From: Lucinisca nassula
Lineage: Eukaryota > Mollusca > Bivalvia > Lucinida > Lucinidae
Length of the DNA: 64,000 bases
Direction: 5' to 3'
Assembly: GCA_963580285.1 (NCBI GenBank)
Contig: OY757023.1
Location: 127,504,027 to 127,568,026, forward strand
Within the stretch, counting starts at the first letter, position 1. Each line of letters begins with the position of its first letter. Below are positions 54,156-63,242 of this stretch, piece after piece. Under the pieces are notes generated by a model. The model was not told the origin of the DNA. It ran no database searches and saw only the letters and a program-made list of their open reading frames with translations. A program made the translations under genes and the position numbers.

Positions 54156-54854
54156 AGTAGGTTGATTTTTTAAAAAATCCCTAGGATTTTAAAAAAAAAA
54201 ATGGATAAATATTACCAGGTTGATTTTTTTAAAAAATCAAGAATATTCTATTTTATTTTTTTTAAAAGTATTCGAACCATAGAAAGATTATAACTGAATT
54301 TGAAAGTCACTAATACAGGATGTAGTTTAACTCGTTTACTCACGTTCAGTATTACGAGTCACGGGCAGCCGTACCTCTAGGTTAACTGTTTTATAACTAT
54401 TGTTCATTGGTTTTTAGTGATAACAAACTTTTTAAGATAGTTTGATTATGTGGTGAACCTGGGTAAAAATACTGAAAGAACATGGATTATGGAGTGGTTT
54501 GGATTATGAAAATAAATTAACATAAAAGATGTTTATTTTTGCTGCTTTTGAGGATTTTTAATGGGCTGAGGTATATTATTTCTGAGGAAGCTGCATACTG
54601 ATCATGGCTAAGTCATGTACATTCATGCTTTAAAGATGCTCCTTGCCTCACAAGTTTAAACTTGTTTTCTCCATTTTAGTGACTTTTTGACTGCATTTGA
54701 AAATATATAGTTGGAAACCCTTAACTGACATGACATTAAAACTTTTATTATGTAATGTTTGGGAAAAAAAAAACCTTAAGATGCCCGGGGAAAATGTACA
54801 TCTGAAATTGTTGTCTGCTTATGTCATCTGCTGAATATTTTTACAAACTTTTTA
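54156..54854. other. No recognised gene; AT-rich
   Basis: TTGATTTTTTAAAAAATC-type palindromes near 54163 and 54220. Otherwise unassigned. Confidence 0.4.
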
Positions 54855-55020
54855 AACAAGCAAACAGTGTGGGCCCAGATCAGACTGCTCCTGTAGCAAA
54901 CAGTGTGGGCCCAGATCAGACTGCTCCTTCTGGGTCCGCACTGTTTGCAAAAAAATTACTTTTAAAGTAACCGTCAGATGGCAAAGCAGACGACAATTGT
55001 CTTGATTGGCATCTTATGGG
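54855..55020. repeat. Shared hairpin module, left arm duplicated
   Basis: GCAAACAGTGTGGGCCCAG followed by ATCAGACTGCTCCT appears twice (54860, 54896), then one right arm (GGGTCCGCACTGTTTGC). Family J-like. Confidence 0.7.
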
Positions 55021-55170
55021 TTAACCTTTATCCTGCTGAACCAGGATATGCTCTACCGTCTGCAAGCAGGGTAGATACAGATCAGTTTGACATCCAGTTC
55101 ATGAATTTGTAGAAGTAAATTTTATTAATAGGTGTGTTTAAATTAATTTATTCAGCAGGACAAGTGTTAA
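55021..55170. mobile_element. MITE-F copy, core decayed
   Basis: TTAA at 55021-55024 and 55167-55170; ends CCTTTATCCTGCTG and TTCAGCAGGACAAGTG. Confidence 0.82.
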
Positions 55171-55199
55171 ATGAGTACAGTACCCATGCAGCAGTAAAA

Positions 55200-55378
55200 A
55201 CAAATACTCCTTATTTGCATTATCTGCTGGTTCCTAGTCTGAAGGTTATCAGTGTTGGAAAAACAGGTAACAAGACCCCCCTGACCTTAAAAGGTCAGGG
55301 GGGTCTGGTTACCTGTTCTTCCAATATTGACAATGTGCAAGCTGGGAGCCAGCAAATAATGCAAATATGGTGAGTAAA
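55200..55378. mobile_element. Foldback family U copy (inverted relative to 37.1 kb)
   Basis: Centre CCCCCTGACCTT/AAGGTCAGGGGG; arms with TTTGCATTATCTGCTGG and CCAGCAAATAATGCAAA. Left mid-arm here equals the right mid-arm of the 37.1 kb copy, and vice versa. Confidence 0.82.
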
Positions 55379-55534
55379 GACTGAAAAGCTATTTAAAGGA
55401 TGCTTTCAGATGCATTTATATGCCTATGCAGACTGTTCTGTAATGCAGAATAGTTTTTGTGCAATGAGTATAGTGGGTAAGCAAAATATGACTCAAATAT
55501 ATGTACAGCGGGCAGAAAATGACAAACAACATTA

Positions 55535-55748
55535 CCGTAATGATCCTTAGAAATCGGACATGAAGGCCTAAGCAAACAGTGCAGACCAAACAAGACTGTT
55601 CCTGAAGGAGCAGTCTGATCAGGATGTACACTGTTTGACATTCTGTCTGCACCTTTTGGACCCCTTACCAGATTGTGAAACAAACTTCATAATATTTCAG
55701 GAGAATTACAGCAAGTTCTCAAGGTGTCCAAATTTTTAGGAATTTTAT
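55535..55748 (-). repeat. Palindromic family J copy (reverse)
   Basis: GTAATGATCCTTAG, hairpin GACTGTTCCTGAAGGAGCAG, then GCACCTTTTGGACCCC and GAGAATTACAGCAAGTTCTC. Well preserved. Confidence 0.84.
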
Positions 55749-55779
55749 GGCAACACTAAGCATATAATTATGATCCCCG

Positions 55780-55985
55780 CCAAGCGAATTTGTGTCTTTG
55801 AGCATTCTGTCGTGACAAATTTTAACTGCGCATGCCCAGCCATTCAGAGGGGCCAGGTATATGACTTTCTGTCTGAAGGTTCCTCTTGATTCACTGCTTG
55901 TATGAGCGAGCAGCGAAGGTTCTGGCGAGACTGCGCGGATGCGCAGGCTCGCCTGAACCTTCGCTGCTCGCATAGGCGATAAGTA
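55780..55985. repeat. GC-rich hairpin (family V-like)
   Basis: 55902-55973 folds almost completely: GAGCAGCGAAGGTTC mirrors GAACCTTCGCTGCTC, and GCGAGACTGCGC mirrors GCGCAGGCTCGC around a GGAT loop. Unusually GC-rich for the window. Confidence 0.75.
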
Positions 55986-56174
55986 CTAAAATCGCTTGAC
56001 GGGGCCCATATATTTAGAAGATGGCATTTTCATTTTTTTTTTTTTTTTGTATTGAATATAAGTCTTGACATTGCATATTAATCTTTTAGACAGATGATTC
56101 ACATGAAATGACAAGCCTTTTCTTGCTGAAAATTTATTAGATTGTCATCTGCTGTAGAATTGTCTACAGTGCTT

Positions 56175-56250
56175 AACCTTCATCCCGCTGAATAAATTAA
56201 TTAGCCACACCCATTTCTGGGTTTCAACCAATCAAAAGCCACTTTGTGTC
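56175..56250 (+). repeat. MITE-F left-end fragment
   Basis: TTAACCTTCATCCCGCTGAA, then GCCACACCCATTTCTGG; right part lost. Confidence 0.7.
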
Positions 56251-56358
56251 TTCCCAGGTTGCAAAGCATTATTATATACCCTACTTTTATCAAGAAAATG
56301 AACATTACAACGGTACAGTCCTGTAACATTGCGCACATAAAGATTTGATAGCTGCGTA

Positions 56359-56687
56359 TTACTTTGTCCAATGGCCCCAGCCCATCTGGGCTTGGAGAAA
56401 TAGATTCGGCTGCATGAAGCTTCCATGCAGAGCTGAAACCAACCACACATGAGCACTGGTAAACCTCTTAGGTCTAAACCTGCCCAGGCAAAGTGGTGCA
56501 AGTTAGACCGTCCATGCATATAAACCCTATTGGTTTCATTGGGCAGCAGGGATTGAGATGTCATTTCCACTCGATGTTGTGTAAAAGTCCCATAAAATTG
56601 GAAGCAACAACTCCAAAATGACCTAAATTATAGTTTTGACAACGGCGTTAAACCTCAATTCATTTTACAAACAATTGCTTTGTCCAA
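56359..56687 (+). mobile_element. SINE-A with 14-bp TSD
   Basis: Forward copy flanked by ATTACTTTGTCCAA and ATTGCTTTGTCCAA (56359-56372, 56674-56687). More diverged than its neighbour. Confidence 0.9.
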
Positions 56688-56696
56688 GCCAGCAGT

Positions 56697-57024
56697 CAAA
56701 ATACACAATACGGCCCCCGCCTATCGGGGCTTGAAGAAATAGATGGGCTGCATGATGCTTCCACGCAGAGCTGAAACCAACCCGCACACAAGTACTGGTA
56801 AACCGCTTAGAGGATCTAAGCCTGCCCAGGCAAAGCGGTGCCAGTCGGACCGTCCATGCTTATAAACCCTATTGGTTTCATTGGGCGGCAGGGCTTGAGA
56901 TGTCATTTCATCTCAATGTTGGGTAAAAGTCCCACAAAATTGGAAGCAATGTCTCCAAAATGACCTTTACAGTGTTGACGGGGACGTTAAACCTCAAATC
57001 AAACAAACAAACAAAATACACAAT
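56697..57024 (+). mobile_element. SINE-A with 13-bp TSD
   Basis: Near-consensus forward copy with exact TSD CAAAATACACAAT (56697-56709, 57012-57024). It lies 9 bp after the previous SINE-A, in the same orientation. Confidence 0.94.
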
Positions 57025-57429
57025 CAAAAACATTACAACACTTCCCTATTGAGTATCTGCAATAAAAATTGGCCTCTGAAGTTTTCAACAGGCAGGGCAA
57101 GAAAACTATGAGCAGAGATACCCCTTGAAATTGAACAACCAATTTTGTCACCCAACATTGCACATGACAAGTGTTTTGAGCTACTGACTAAAAATAAGTT
57201 GTTCATTAGGTCTTCTGCAATTTTGTCAGATGCAGTAAGTTTTGTGCTTTGGCTAGTTTTAAAACCAGTCTTGACTTTGGAAATCCTCAGATTTTTCGTA
57301 TTATGAGAAAATTAAAAAAATGCTGCAAAACCAGCACAAGTGCAAGCTCATCTTTTCAGGGCTAAGTTAAACTTAATGCCAGTGCACTCATAATAGTGAA
57401 ACTGATCATGTGGGGTACAGTTACTGAAA
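57025..57429. other. No recognised feature
   Basis: AT-rich, unassigned; no supported ORF. Confidence 0.4.
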
Positions 57430-57952
57430 ATCAGAGTTATGGTTCATATGTTCTGCATGTTGTCTCATAATCCTTTACATATCTTTGAAGTTTCATGAAA
57501 ATATCTCAAATGGTATCAGACTTATGGAGCGGACACGTAACAGATAGCAGCAGCTGTATGCAAAGTTCAAAGGGCAATAACTATGCAAAGTTCAAAGGGC
57601 AATAACTCAAAAGTAGGTAAACCAGAGTCATGGTTTATATGTTCTGCACATCGTCTCATGGTGCTCTACATGTTTAGTTTCATGGAAATATCTCAAACAG
57701 TATCGAATTTAGGAGCGAACACGAAACTATGACAGAAATGGCTATGTTCAAAGGGCAATAACTCCCAAAGTAGGAAAATCAGTGTTACTGTTCATATGTT
57801 CTGCACGTCGTCTGATATTGCTCTACATATCTGTGAAGTTTCCTGAAAATATCTCGAACGGTATCAGAGTTATGGAGCGGACACCAAAACTATGATGCGC
57901 TGGCGGACAGACGTATGGACAGACACTCAAAACTTCGGAGGGTATAACATAA
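57430..57952 (-). repeat. Array X: ~145-bp units with GGACAGAC end
   Basis: Three units share GTTTCATGAAAATATCTC, GGAGCGGACACG, TTCAAAGGGCAATAACTC and ATATGTTCTGCAC. It ends with GGCGGACAGACGTATGG and CTTCGGAGGG. Same architectural class as N-P and S-T, in reverse. Confidence 0.75.
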
Positions 57953-58059
57953 TACACCGCCATTTTTTGAATGGCTGGGCTTAAAAATGCTAGTCCTTGA
58001 GAAAAAAATGGTTTACAGTAACAATTGGGTATGTCATGATAAAGAATAAAAATCGACAA

Positions 58060-58265
58060 ACGCCTGACCTCAACAGCGATAAGAAAATTGAGGCGATTTT
58101 CTGTAAATAACCATTACCTGAATTTCCGACAAATCAGTGATAGATCAGTGATAGACATCAGCACTAACGAGCTTCTGTGCTTAGTAACTGAGGTCAATAA
58201 ACAATCGACCCCAAAAATTTCAATTTGTATGCCAAATCTAATCACAATCCATCAGTGGTGACCAT
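58060..58265. repeat. Family Y copy
   Basis: GACCTCAACAGCGATAAG, GTAAATAACCATTACC, AATCGACCCC. Compare 52128-52345. Confidence 0.6.
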
Positions 58266-58319
58266 TAAGATAACATTTCCTTGTGCTATAATGTATTCTT
58301 TCATAGCCATTCTGATGAA

Positions 58320-59300
58320 ACATTGTGGTAGTCTTATTTCTGCTTCAAACATAGATTGTGGGTACTTCTTAGAACTCCAAACATAGATTGTACTCCAAAC
58401 ATAGATTGTGGGTGTTCATTAGAACTCCAAGCAAAGATTATGGGTGCTCCTTATAACCCAAACATAGATTGTGAGTGCTCGTTAGAAATTCAAACAGGTT
58501 GTGAGTGCTGGTTAGAACTCCAAAACATAGATTATGGGTGCTTGTTAGAACTTCAGACATAGATTGTGGGTGCTCATTAGGACTCCAAACATAGACTGTG
58601 GGTGCTTGTTAGAACTTCAAACATAGATTGTGGGTGCTCATTATAACTCTAAACATAGACTGTGGGTGCTTGTTAGAACTTCAAACATAGGTTGTCAATG
58701 CTCATTGGAACTCTAAACATAGACTGTGGGTGCTTGTTAGAACTTCAAACATAGATTGTGGGTGTTCATTAGTACTCCAAACATAGAAATTCAAACAGGT
58801 TGTGAGTGCTTGGTAGAACTCCAAAACATAGATTGTGGGTGCTTGTAAGAACTTTAACATAGATTGTGGGTGCTCATTAGAATTCTAAACATAGACTGTG
58901 GGTGCTTGTTAGAACTTCAAACGTAGGTTGTCAGTGCTCATTGGAACTTCAAACATAGATTATGGGTGCTCCTTAGAACTCCAAACATAGATTGTGGGTG
59001 CTTGTTAGAACTTTAAACAGGTTGTGAGTGCTGGTTAGAACTCCAAACACAGATTGTGGGTGCTGGCATAGATTGTGGGTGCTTGTTAGAACACCAAACA
59101 TAGATAGTGGTTGCTCATTAGAACTCCAAACAGAAATTGTGGGTGCTCATTAGAACTTCAATATAGATTGTGGGTGCTACTTGGAATCCAAATATAGATT
59201 GTAGGTGCTCAGGCAGCTCTAAAGAGTCTGAATCTATGAGGCAGTTCTAATGAGTAACCACAATCTATGGTTTTAAGCAAGAATAAAGAACATAATCTAT
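58320..59300 (+). repeat. Hairpin family K with one arm amplified ~28 times
   Basis: A K-type left arm (CAAACATAGATTGTGGGT, GCTCATTAGAACTC) repeats every ~33 bp from 58345 to ~59215, with variants GACTGTGGG and CAGGTTGTGAG. A single right arm (GCAGTTCTAATGAG, AACCACAATCTATGG) closes it at 59240-59275. The array therefore grew inside one arm. Confidence 0.88.
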
Positions 59301-59481
59301 AATTTTATCTATATAAATAAGGGCATTTAAGGCTCTTGTTAACTCTTGATGAACCAACTACAAGGGTGATTACATGTACTCAGTTGCTTACGGTCACAAG
59401 CTTGCCAATGCCAAATTCAACCGAACTCCACCCAAACCAAGGAAAACAACTCCACTGAAATTTAATTCAAGTAGCAATCTC

Positions 59482-59817
59482 AAGCCAGGCATTTGCCGGC
59501 CTCAGTAGCTCAGTCGGACGTGCATCTGACTGGTGGTGATCAGGAGGATGCGGGTTTGATACCTGCCGGGGTCGGCAACATTCTTTCGTGGAGATTGATC
59601 ATGAAATCTTTTCTACAGTCATTCTCTCCCTTCTGCTGATTCAAAAAGGGCACTTGTCAGTTTCTGGCGAAAGAATGTGCACTGTACTGGTTAACCACTT
59701 ACGTAAAAGCCTGCCCAGGAAAGTGTGGATAGGTAAACTGACCGGCTCAAAAATGACCTAAAATAGTGTTGACTGGGTCGTTAAACCCGAATACAATCAA
59801 ACAAACAAGCCAGGCAT
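59482..59817 (+). mobile_element. SINE-B, tRNA-derived, complete, 11-bp TSD
   Basis: tRNA-like head (GCCTCAGTAGCTCAGTCGG; B box GGGTTTGATACC; 3' end GGGGTCGGC), body, and tail GGGTCGTTAAACCCGAAT with CAAACAAACAAG. The TSD AAGCCAGGCAT lies at 59482-59492 and 59807-59817. It ends 66 bp upstream of the candidate exon acceptor. Confidence 0.94.
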
Positions 59818-59883
59818 CTGACAGTCCTTATTGGTGTTTTAAAATGCCATCTGTGCTTTAAGTGTAAACTCTGGTTATTTCAG

Positions 59884-60009
59884 TGAAAGAAAGCTAACAG
59901 ATGTGATGAGTGAATAGATCAGTTTTCCAAAATCTCTGACAACAATTCCGTCCAAGAACCACCACCAGGTTCTGTGTTCATGTAACCTACAACTCATTCT
60001 ATCACCACC
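59884..60009 (+). promoter_or_regulatory. 5' leader in exon, three minimal uORFs
   Basis: Preceded by the acceptor CTCTGGTTATTTCAG (ending 59883). The leader holds ATG TGA (59901-59906), ATG AGT GAA TAG (59906-59917) and ATG TAA (59980-59985). The last is in frame with the main ATG, and its stop shows the main ORF does not extend upstream. Start-stop uORFs commonly reduce or stall initiation; a regulatory role here is inference. Confidence 0.5.
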
Positions 60010-60131
60010 ATGCCTTCTCAGCCGGAGACAGTACCTGTTACCCCACCCACTTCTCCAGTGTTCAGACCACCTGTGCCGAAATCCTTGCCCATTTACAGAA
60101 GAGGGTCAAGGTCATTCAACCCAGCTTGCAG
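60010..60131 (+). CDS. Probable first coding exon of an unrecognised host gene (partial)
   Basis: The ATG at 60010 sits in ACCACCATGC, a textbook Kozak context. The reading gives 40 codons plus two bases and stops exactly at CAG|GTAAGT (donor 60132-60137), a perfect consensus. The peptide is proline-rich (TPPTSPVFRPPVP), with SP/TP sites, PxxP motifs and an RRGS basic site near residues 30-33, suggesting a disordered, possibly phosphorylated N terminus. I cannot name the gene: no domain is present and the next exon is outside the window or in unseen intron. This is the only non-repeat segment here with both coding and splice signals. A MITE-G remnant starts 16 bp into the intron. Confidence 0.6.
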
Positions 60132-60146
60132 GTAAGTTGACCATAA

Positions 60147-60275
60147 ATTATCCCATTACATGTGGGAAACCCCTAAAGAAAGGGGTACCTTGGCTAACAG
60201 TGCAGGCCCAGATCAGACACCGCAGAATGTGGTGTCTGATCAGGGCCTACACTATTTGCTAACAGAATTTTCCAT
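60147..60275 (+). repeat. MITE-G remnant at intron start
   Basis: TTATCCCATTACATG, GGGGTACCTTGGC, then the palindromic core (GACACCGCAGAATGTGGTGTC). The right half is missing. Lies in the putative first coding intron. Confidence 0.72.
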
Positions 60276-60473
60276 CAAAAATAGAATAAGAATGAAAAAA
60301 TAGGCGTACCTCCCCTTGAATGACAAATGGACTTGTCCAACATATGAAAGAGTTCACTCGTATACAATGGGTTATTTATGCAATTTCCACATTACACTTT
60401 CAGGCAGACAACATTTTTTTTTTATAAATATAAAATGTTTATCCCCCTTTTGTTTGGGGACTCCAGGAATTAC

Positions 60474-60538
60474 CGTATTTACCCTAAATATTCAGACAGC
60501 TCAACTCCTTTCCATACTTGTTCTAAAATTAGAACAAG
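60474..60538. repeat. Family M fragment (reverse)
   Basis: TACCGTATTTACCCTAAATA, CAGCTCAACTCCTTTCC, TTCTAAAATTAGAAC; inverse of 33340 and 34392 copies. Confidence 0.65.
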
Positions 60539-60843
60539 AATACCCATAGGGGCTTGAAGAAATATATGGGCTGCATGATGCTTCCACGCAGAGCTGAATC
60601 CCGCCCGCACACCAGTACTGGTAAACCTCTTAGTGGATCTAAGCCTGTCCAGGAACTGCGGTGCGAGGCTGACCGTCCATGCTAATAAACCCTATTGGTT
60701 TCATTGGGCAACAGGGCTTGAGATGTCATTTCATCTCAATGTCGGGTAAAAGTCCCACAAAATTGGAAGCAACATCTCCAAAATGACCTTTACAGTGTTG
60801 ACGGGGACGTTAATCCTCAAATCAAACAAACAAAGAACAAGAA
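60531..60843 (+). mobile_element. SINE-A with 10-bp TSD
   Basis: Forward copy flanked by AGAACAAGAA (60531-60540, 60834-60843). It inserted in the family M fragment, and the first few bases of the head are missing. Confidence 0.9.
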
Positions 60844-60954
60844 CAACTTACCACCCGATCTTGTGTCTAAGAATAGCTTGATGAGTGGCCAACAGTGTAG
60901 AACCTGATGAGTTGCTGTGTTCTTTTTGGAACCCCAGCATATGAGTTAACTAGT

Positions 60955-61153
60955 TTAACCCTTATCCTACTGTTCACAACAATCCCTACCTTTGCAAACA
61001 GTGTAGATCCAGATCAGATGGCTTCTCTGATCAGGATCTACACTATGCATCATTTATTTTGCAAATTTGAATGAATAAATTACATCAAGTAATTTGATAG
61101 GTTGAAATGTAAATGGTGTGGCTAAATTAATTTATGCAGAGGGATAAGTGTTA
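60955..61153 (-). mobile_element. MITE-F copy (reverse)
   Basis: TTAA at 60955-60958 with CCCTTATCCTACTG; right end ATGCAGAGGGATAAGTGTTA. The core hairpin has lost its loop (GGCTTCTCTGATC). Confidence 0.85.
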
Positions 61154-61224
61154 TAATAAGGGATATTGTAGGTCCTTAATTTTCATTGTTTTCTGTTTAT
61201 TTTCCCATTTGAACTTACTTTATA

Positions 61225-61463
61225 GACAGTAAAATTTTGCTATAAAGACCACCTAAAATTAAGACTAAATTTGCTTTTAGAAGCTTATTCAGTAGGTTGT
61301 AGTTATTCTTTCTTTGTCATTTCTGTATACAGTGTCCTCTGGTCAGAGACCACCTTTGGGACTCTTCAAAAGTGGTCTTAAAGACCACTTTTGAACAGTC
61401 CCAAAGGTGGTCTTAATGTTTGAACAGTCCCAAAGGTGGTCTTAATAAAGGAATTTTACTGTA
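61225..61463. mobile_element. MITE-H copy
   Basis: GACAGTAAAATTTTGC at the left, GGAATTTTACTGTA at the right. The segment TTTGAACAGTCCCAAAGG is duplicated near the right end. Confidence 0.85.
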
Positions 61464-61503
61464 TATGTAAGTTTGGGTTGACTGATAAACAGATGACTCG
61501 TAA

Positions 61504-61710
61504 TACAGGTAAATTCCTCTATTAAGACCAACTTTGGGACTGTTCGAAGATGATCTCAAATTCTATTTTTAAACAGTCCCCAAAGTGGTCTCTCACCAGT
61601 GGACACTGTATGCAGAAAACACAAAGAAAGAATAACTGAAACCTACTAAAATAAGGTTTTCATAGCAGAATTGGCGTTAATTTTAGGTGGTCTTAATAGG
61701 GGAATTTCAG
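61504..61710. mobile_element. MITE-H copy (opposite orientation)
   Basis: TACAGGTAAATTCCTC at the left, GGTGGTCTTAATAGGGG then AATTTCAG at the right, with ACTTTGGGACTGTTC inside. Lies 41 bp from the previous copy. Confidence 0.82.
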
Positions 61711-62393
61711 TTAGTTCCTTTGGTTGAATTTCACTGGCTAGGAAAGTGAAGCTTGTAAAAGGAATAAATGTACCTTTAAAGGAGGGAACTCTTTCAAAAC
61801 ACTTTTGTCTCCCTTACCAAAAGGGGTCTCCTCATAAAGGATACATGTAATTTTCTCCTGAGGATTAAATTCTGTTCTTCACCCTTTTTTACAAAACAAA
61901 CAAGAAGTTTCTTTTCTGTGATGGATTTAATACAAAAGGTCACGAAAGTTGTTTCAAAGTTGTTCAATATCTAGCCATCCCATTTAAGGAGAATTTTTCA
62001 AGGCGAAAATGTAAACTGATTCTTTTTGATGCTTTATTGCTTTGGTGACCAAAAGAAAAAATGTGTTGATAGTAATAAATAGAAAATAAATATCGGTCAC
62101 TTTTACTGCCTTTTAAATGCTTCCATTCGGAGATGTAAACATTAATGAAGAGCAATTAAATAGTTCAACAGTAAACCAATTTTCTACTTGATCTATTTGA
62201 TAAAAAGTTGTAAATTACAACAGGTGATTGCCTTCCTCTTTCTTCACCTGAAACTGTCAAAATGACCTTTGGTTGTCACCTTTCTCTGATAGTCTATGAC
62301 ACTTCCTGGACAATTGACCAATTACTGAACTTAAAAGGATACTTGGCAGCAGTTATTTCCCCTGAAATAGGAAAACAGATGACCTGGGTGACA
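61711..62393. other. No recognised gene
   Basis: AT-rich, with a 63-codon minus ORF (61964-62155) lacking any recognisable domain. Probably intronic if the exon at 60 kb is real. Confidence 0.4.
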
Positions 62394-62525
62394 TGAAAAT
62401 AGAGGATTTTACACGAGTGGTCATTTCATATGAAATTTATGAAACCAGCCTCCCGGCCCTTTGGCTAGTATCATAAATTTCATATGAATTGACCACGAGT
62501 GTAAGATTCTGTTCGTCATATGACC
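62394..62525. repeat. Foldback family W copy
   Basis: GTGGTCATTTCATATGAAA mirrors TTTCATATGAATTGACCAC, with TTTATGA/TCATAAA inside. Confidence 0.75.
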
Positions 62526-62661
62526 ACTTTAAATTTGATTTCTTTGCCTTTAAAGTAATGACAAATTTTCCCCCAAAAAATGCATTGTTAACATGGACGT
62601 CGTCATGACGTTACTTAATCCTGCCAAACTGTTATCACACGTGTGGTCATATGATTTTTAT

Positions 62662-62755
62662 TACACGACGTTATCCACTGCTTATCAGTGCCGTCATATG
62701 ATAAATGACCAGCAAAGGCTTAGATCAGACTGCATATCTGTGCAGTCTCATCAAA
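62662..62755. repeat. Family V fragment
   Basis: ATGACCAGCAAAGGCTTAGA, TCAGACTGCATATCTGTGCA, GTCTCATCA. Short hairpin, no flanks. Confidence 0.55.
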
Positions 62756-62957
62756 TTAACCCTTATCCTGCTGAATAGACTTATTTTGCCACAACAATTT
62801 CTGACTATTAACCAATAAAATTACTTAATATGATGCATTTTGTGAATGACAAACAGTGAAAATGCTGATCATATGGTATCTTCTTCAGAAGCCATTCAAT
62901 CTATATCTACACTGTTTGTAAAAGTAGGAGCTGTCTATTCATCAGGACAAAGGTTAA
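62756..62957 (+). mobile_element. MITE-F copy, complete but diverged
   Basis: TTAA at 62756-62759 and 62954-62957; CCCTTATCCTGCTG at the left, TCATCAGGACAAAGG at the right; core GCTGATCATATGG... mirrored. Confidence 0.87.
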
Positions 62958-62979
62958 CAAGTCCTTTAAAATTCTTATA

Positions 62980-63215
<236 letters not shown>

Positions 63216-63242
63216 AAATTTATCTGATATAAAAGTCTTAAT

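Noticed and set aside
60901..60930. Another hammerhead motif (CTGATGAG)
   Set aside because: It comes from a decayed CCTGATCAG hairpin module; no stem II or GAAAC follows.
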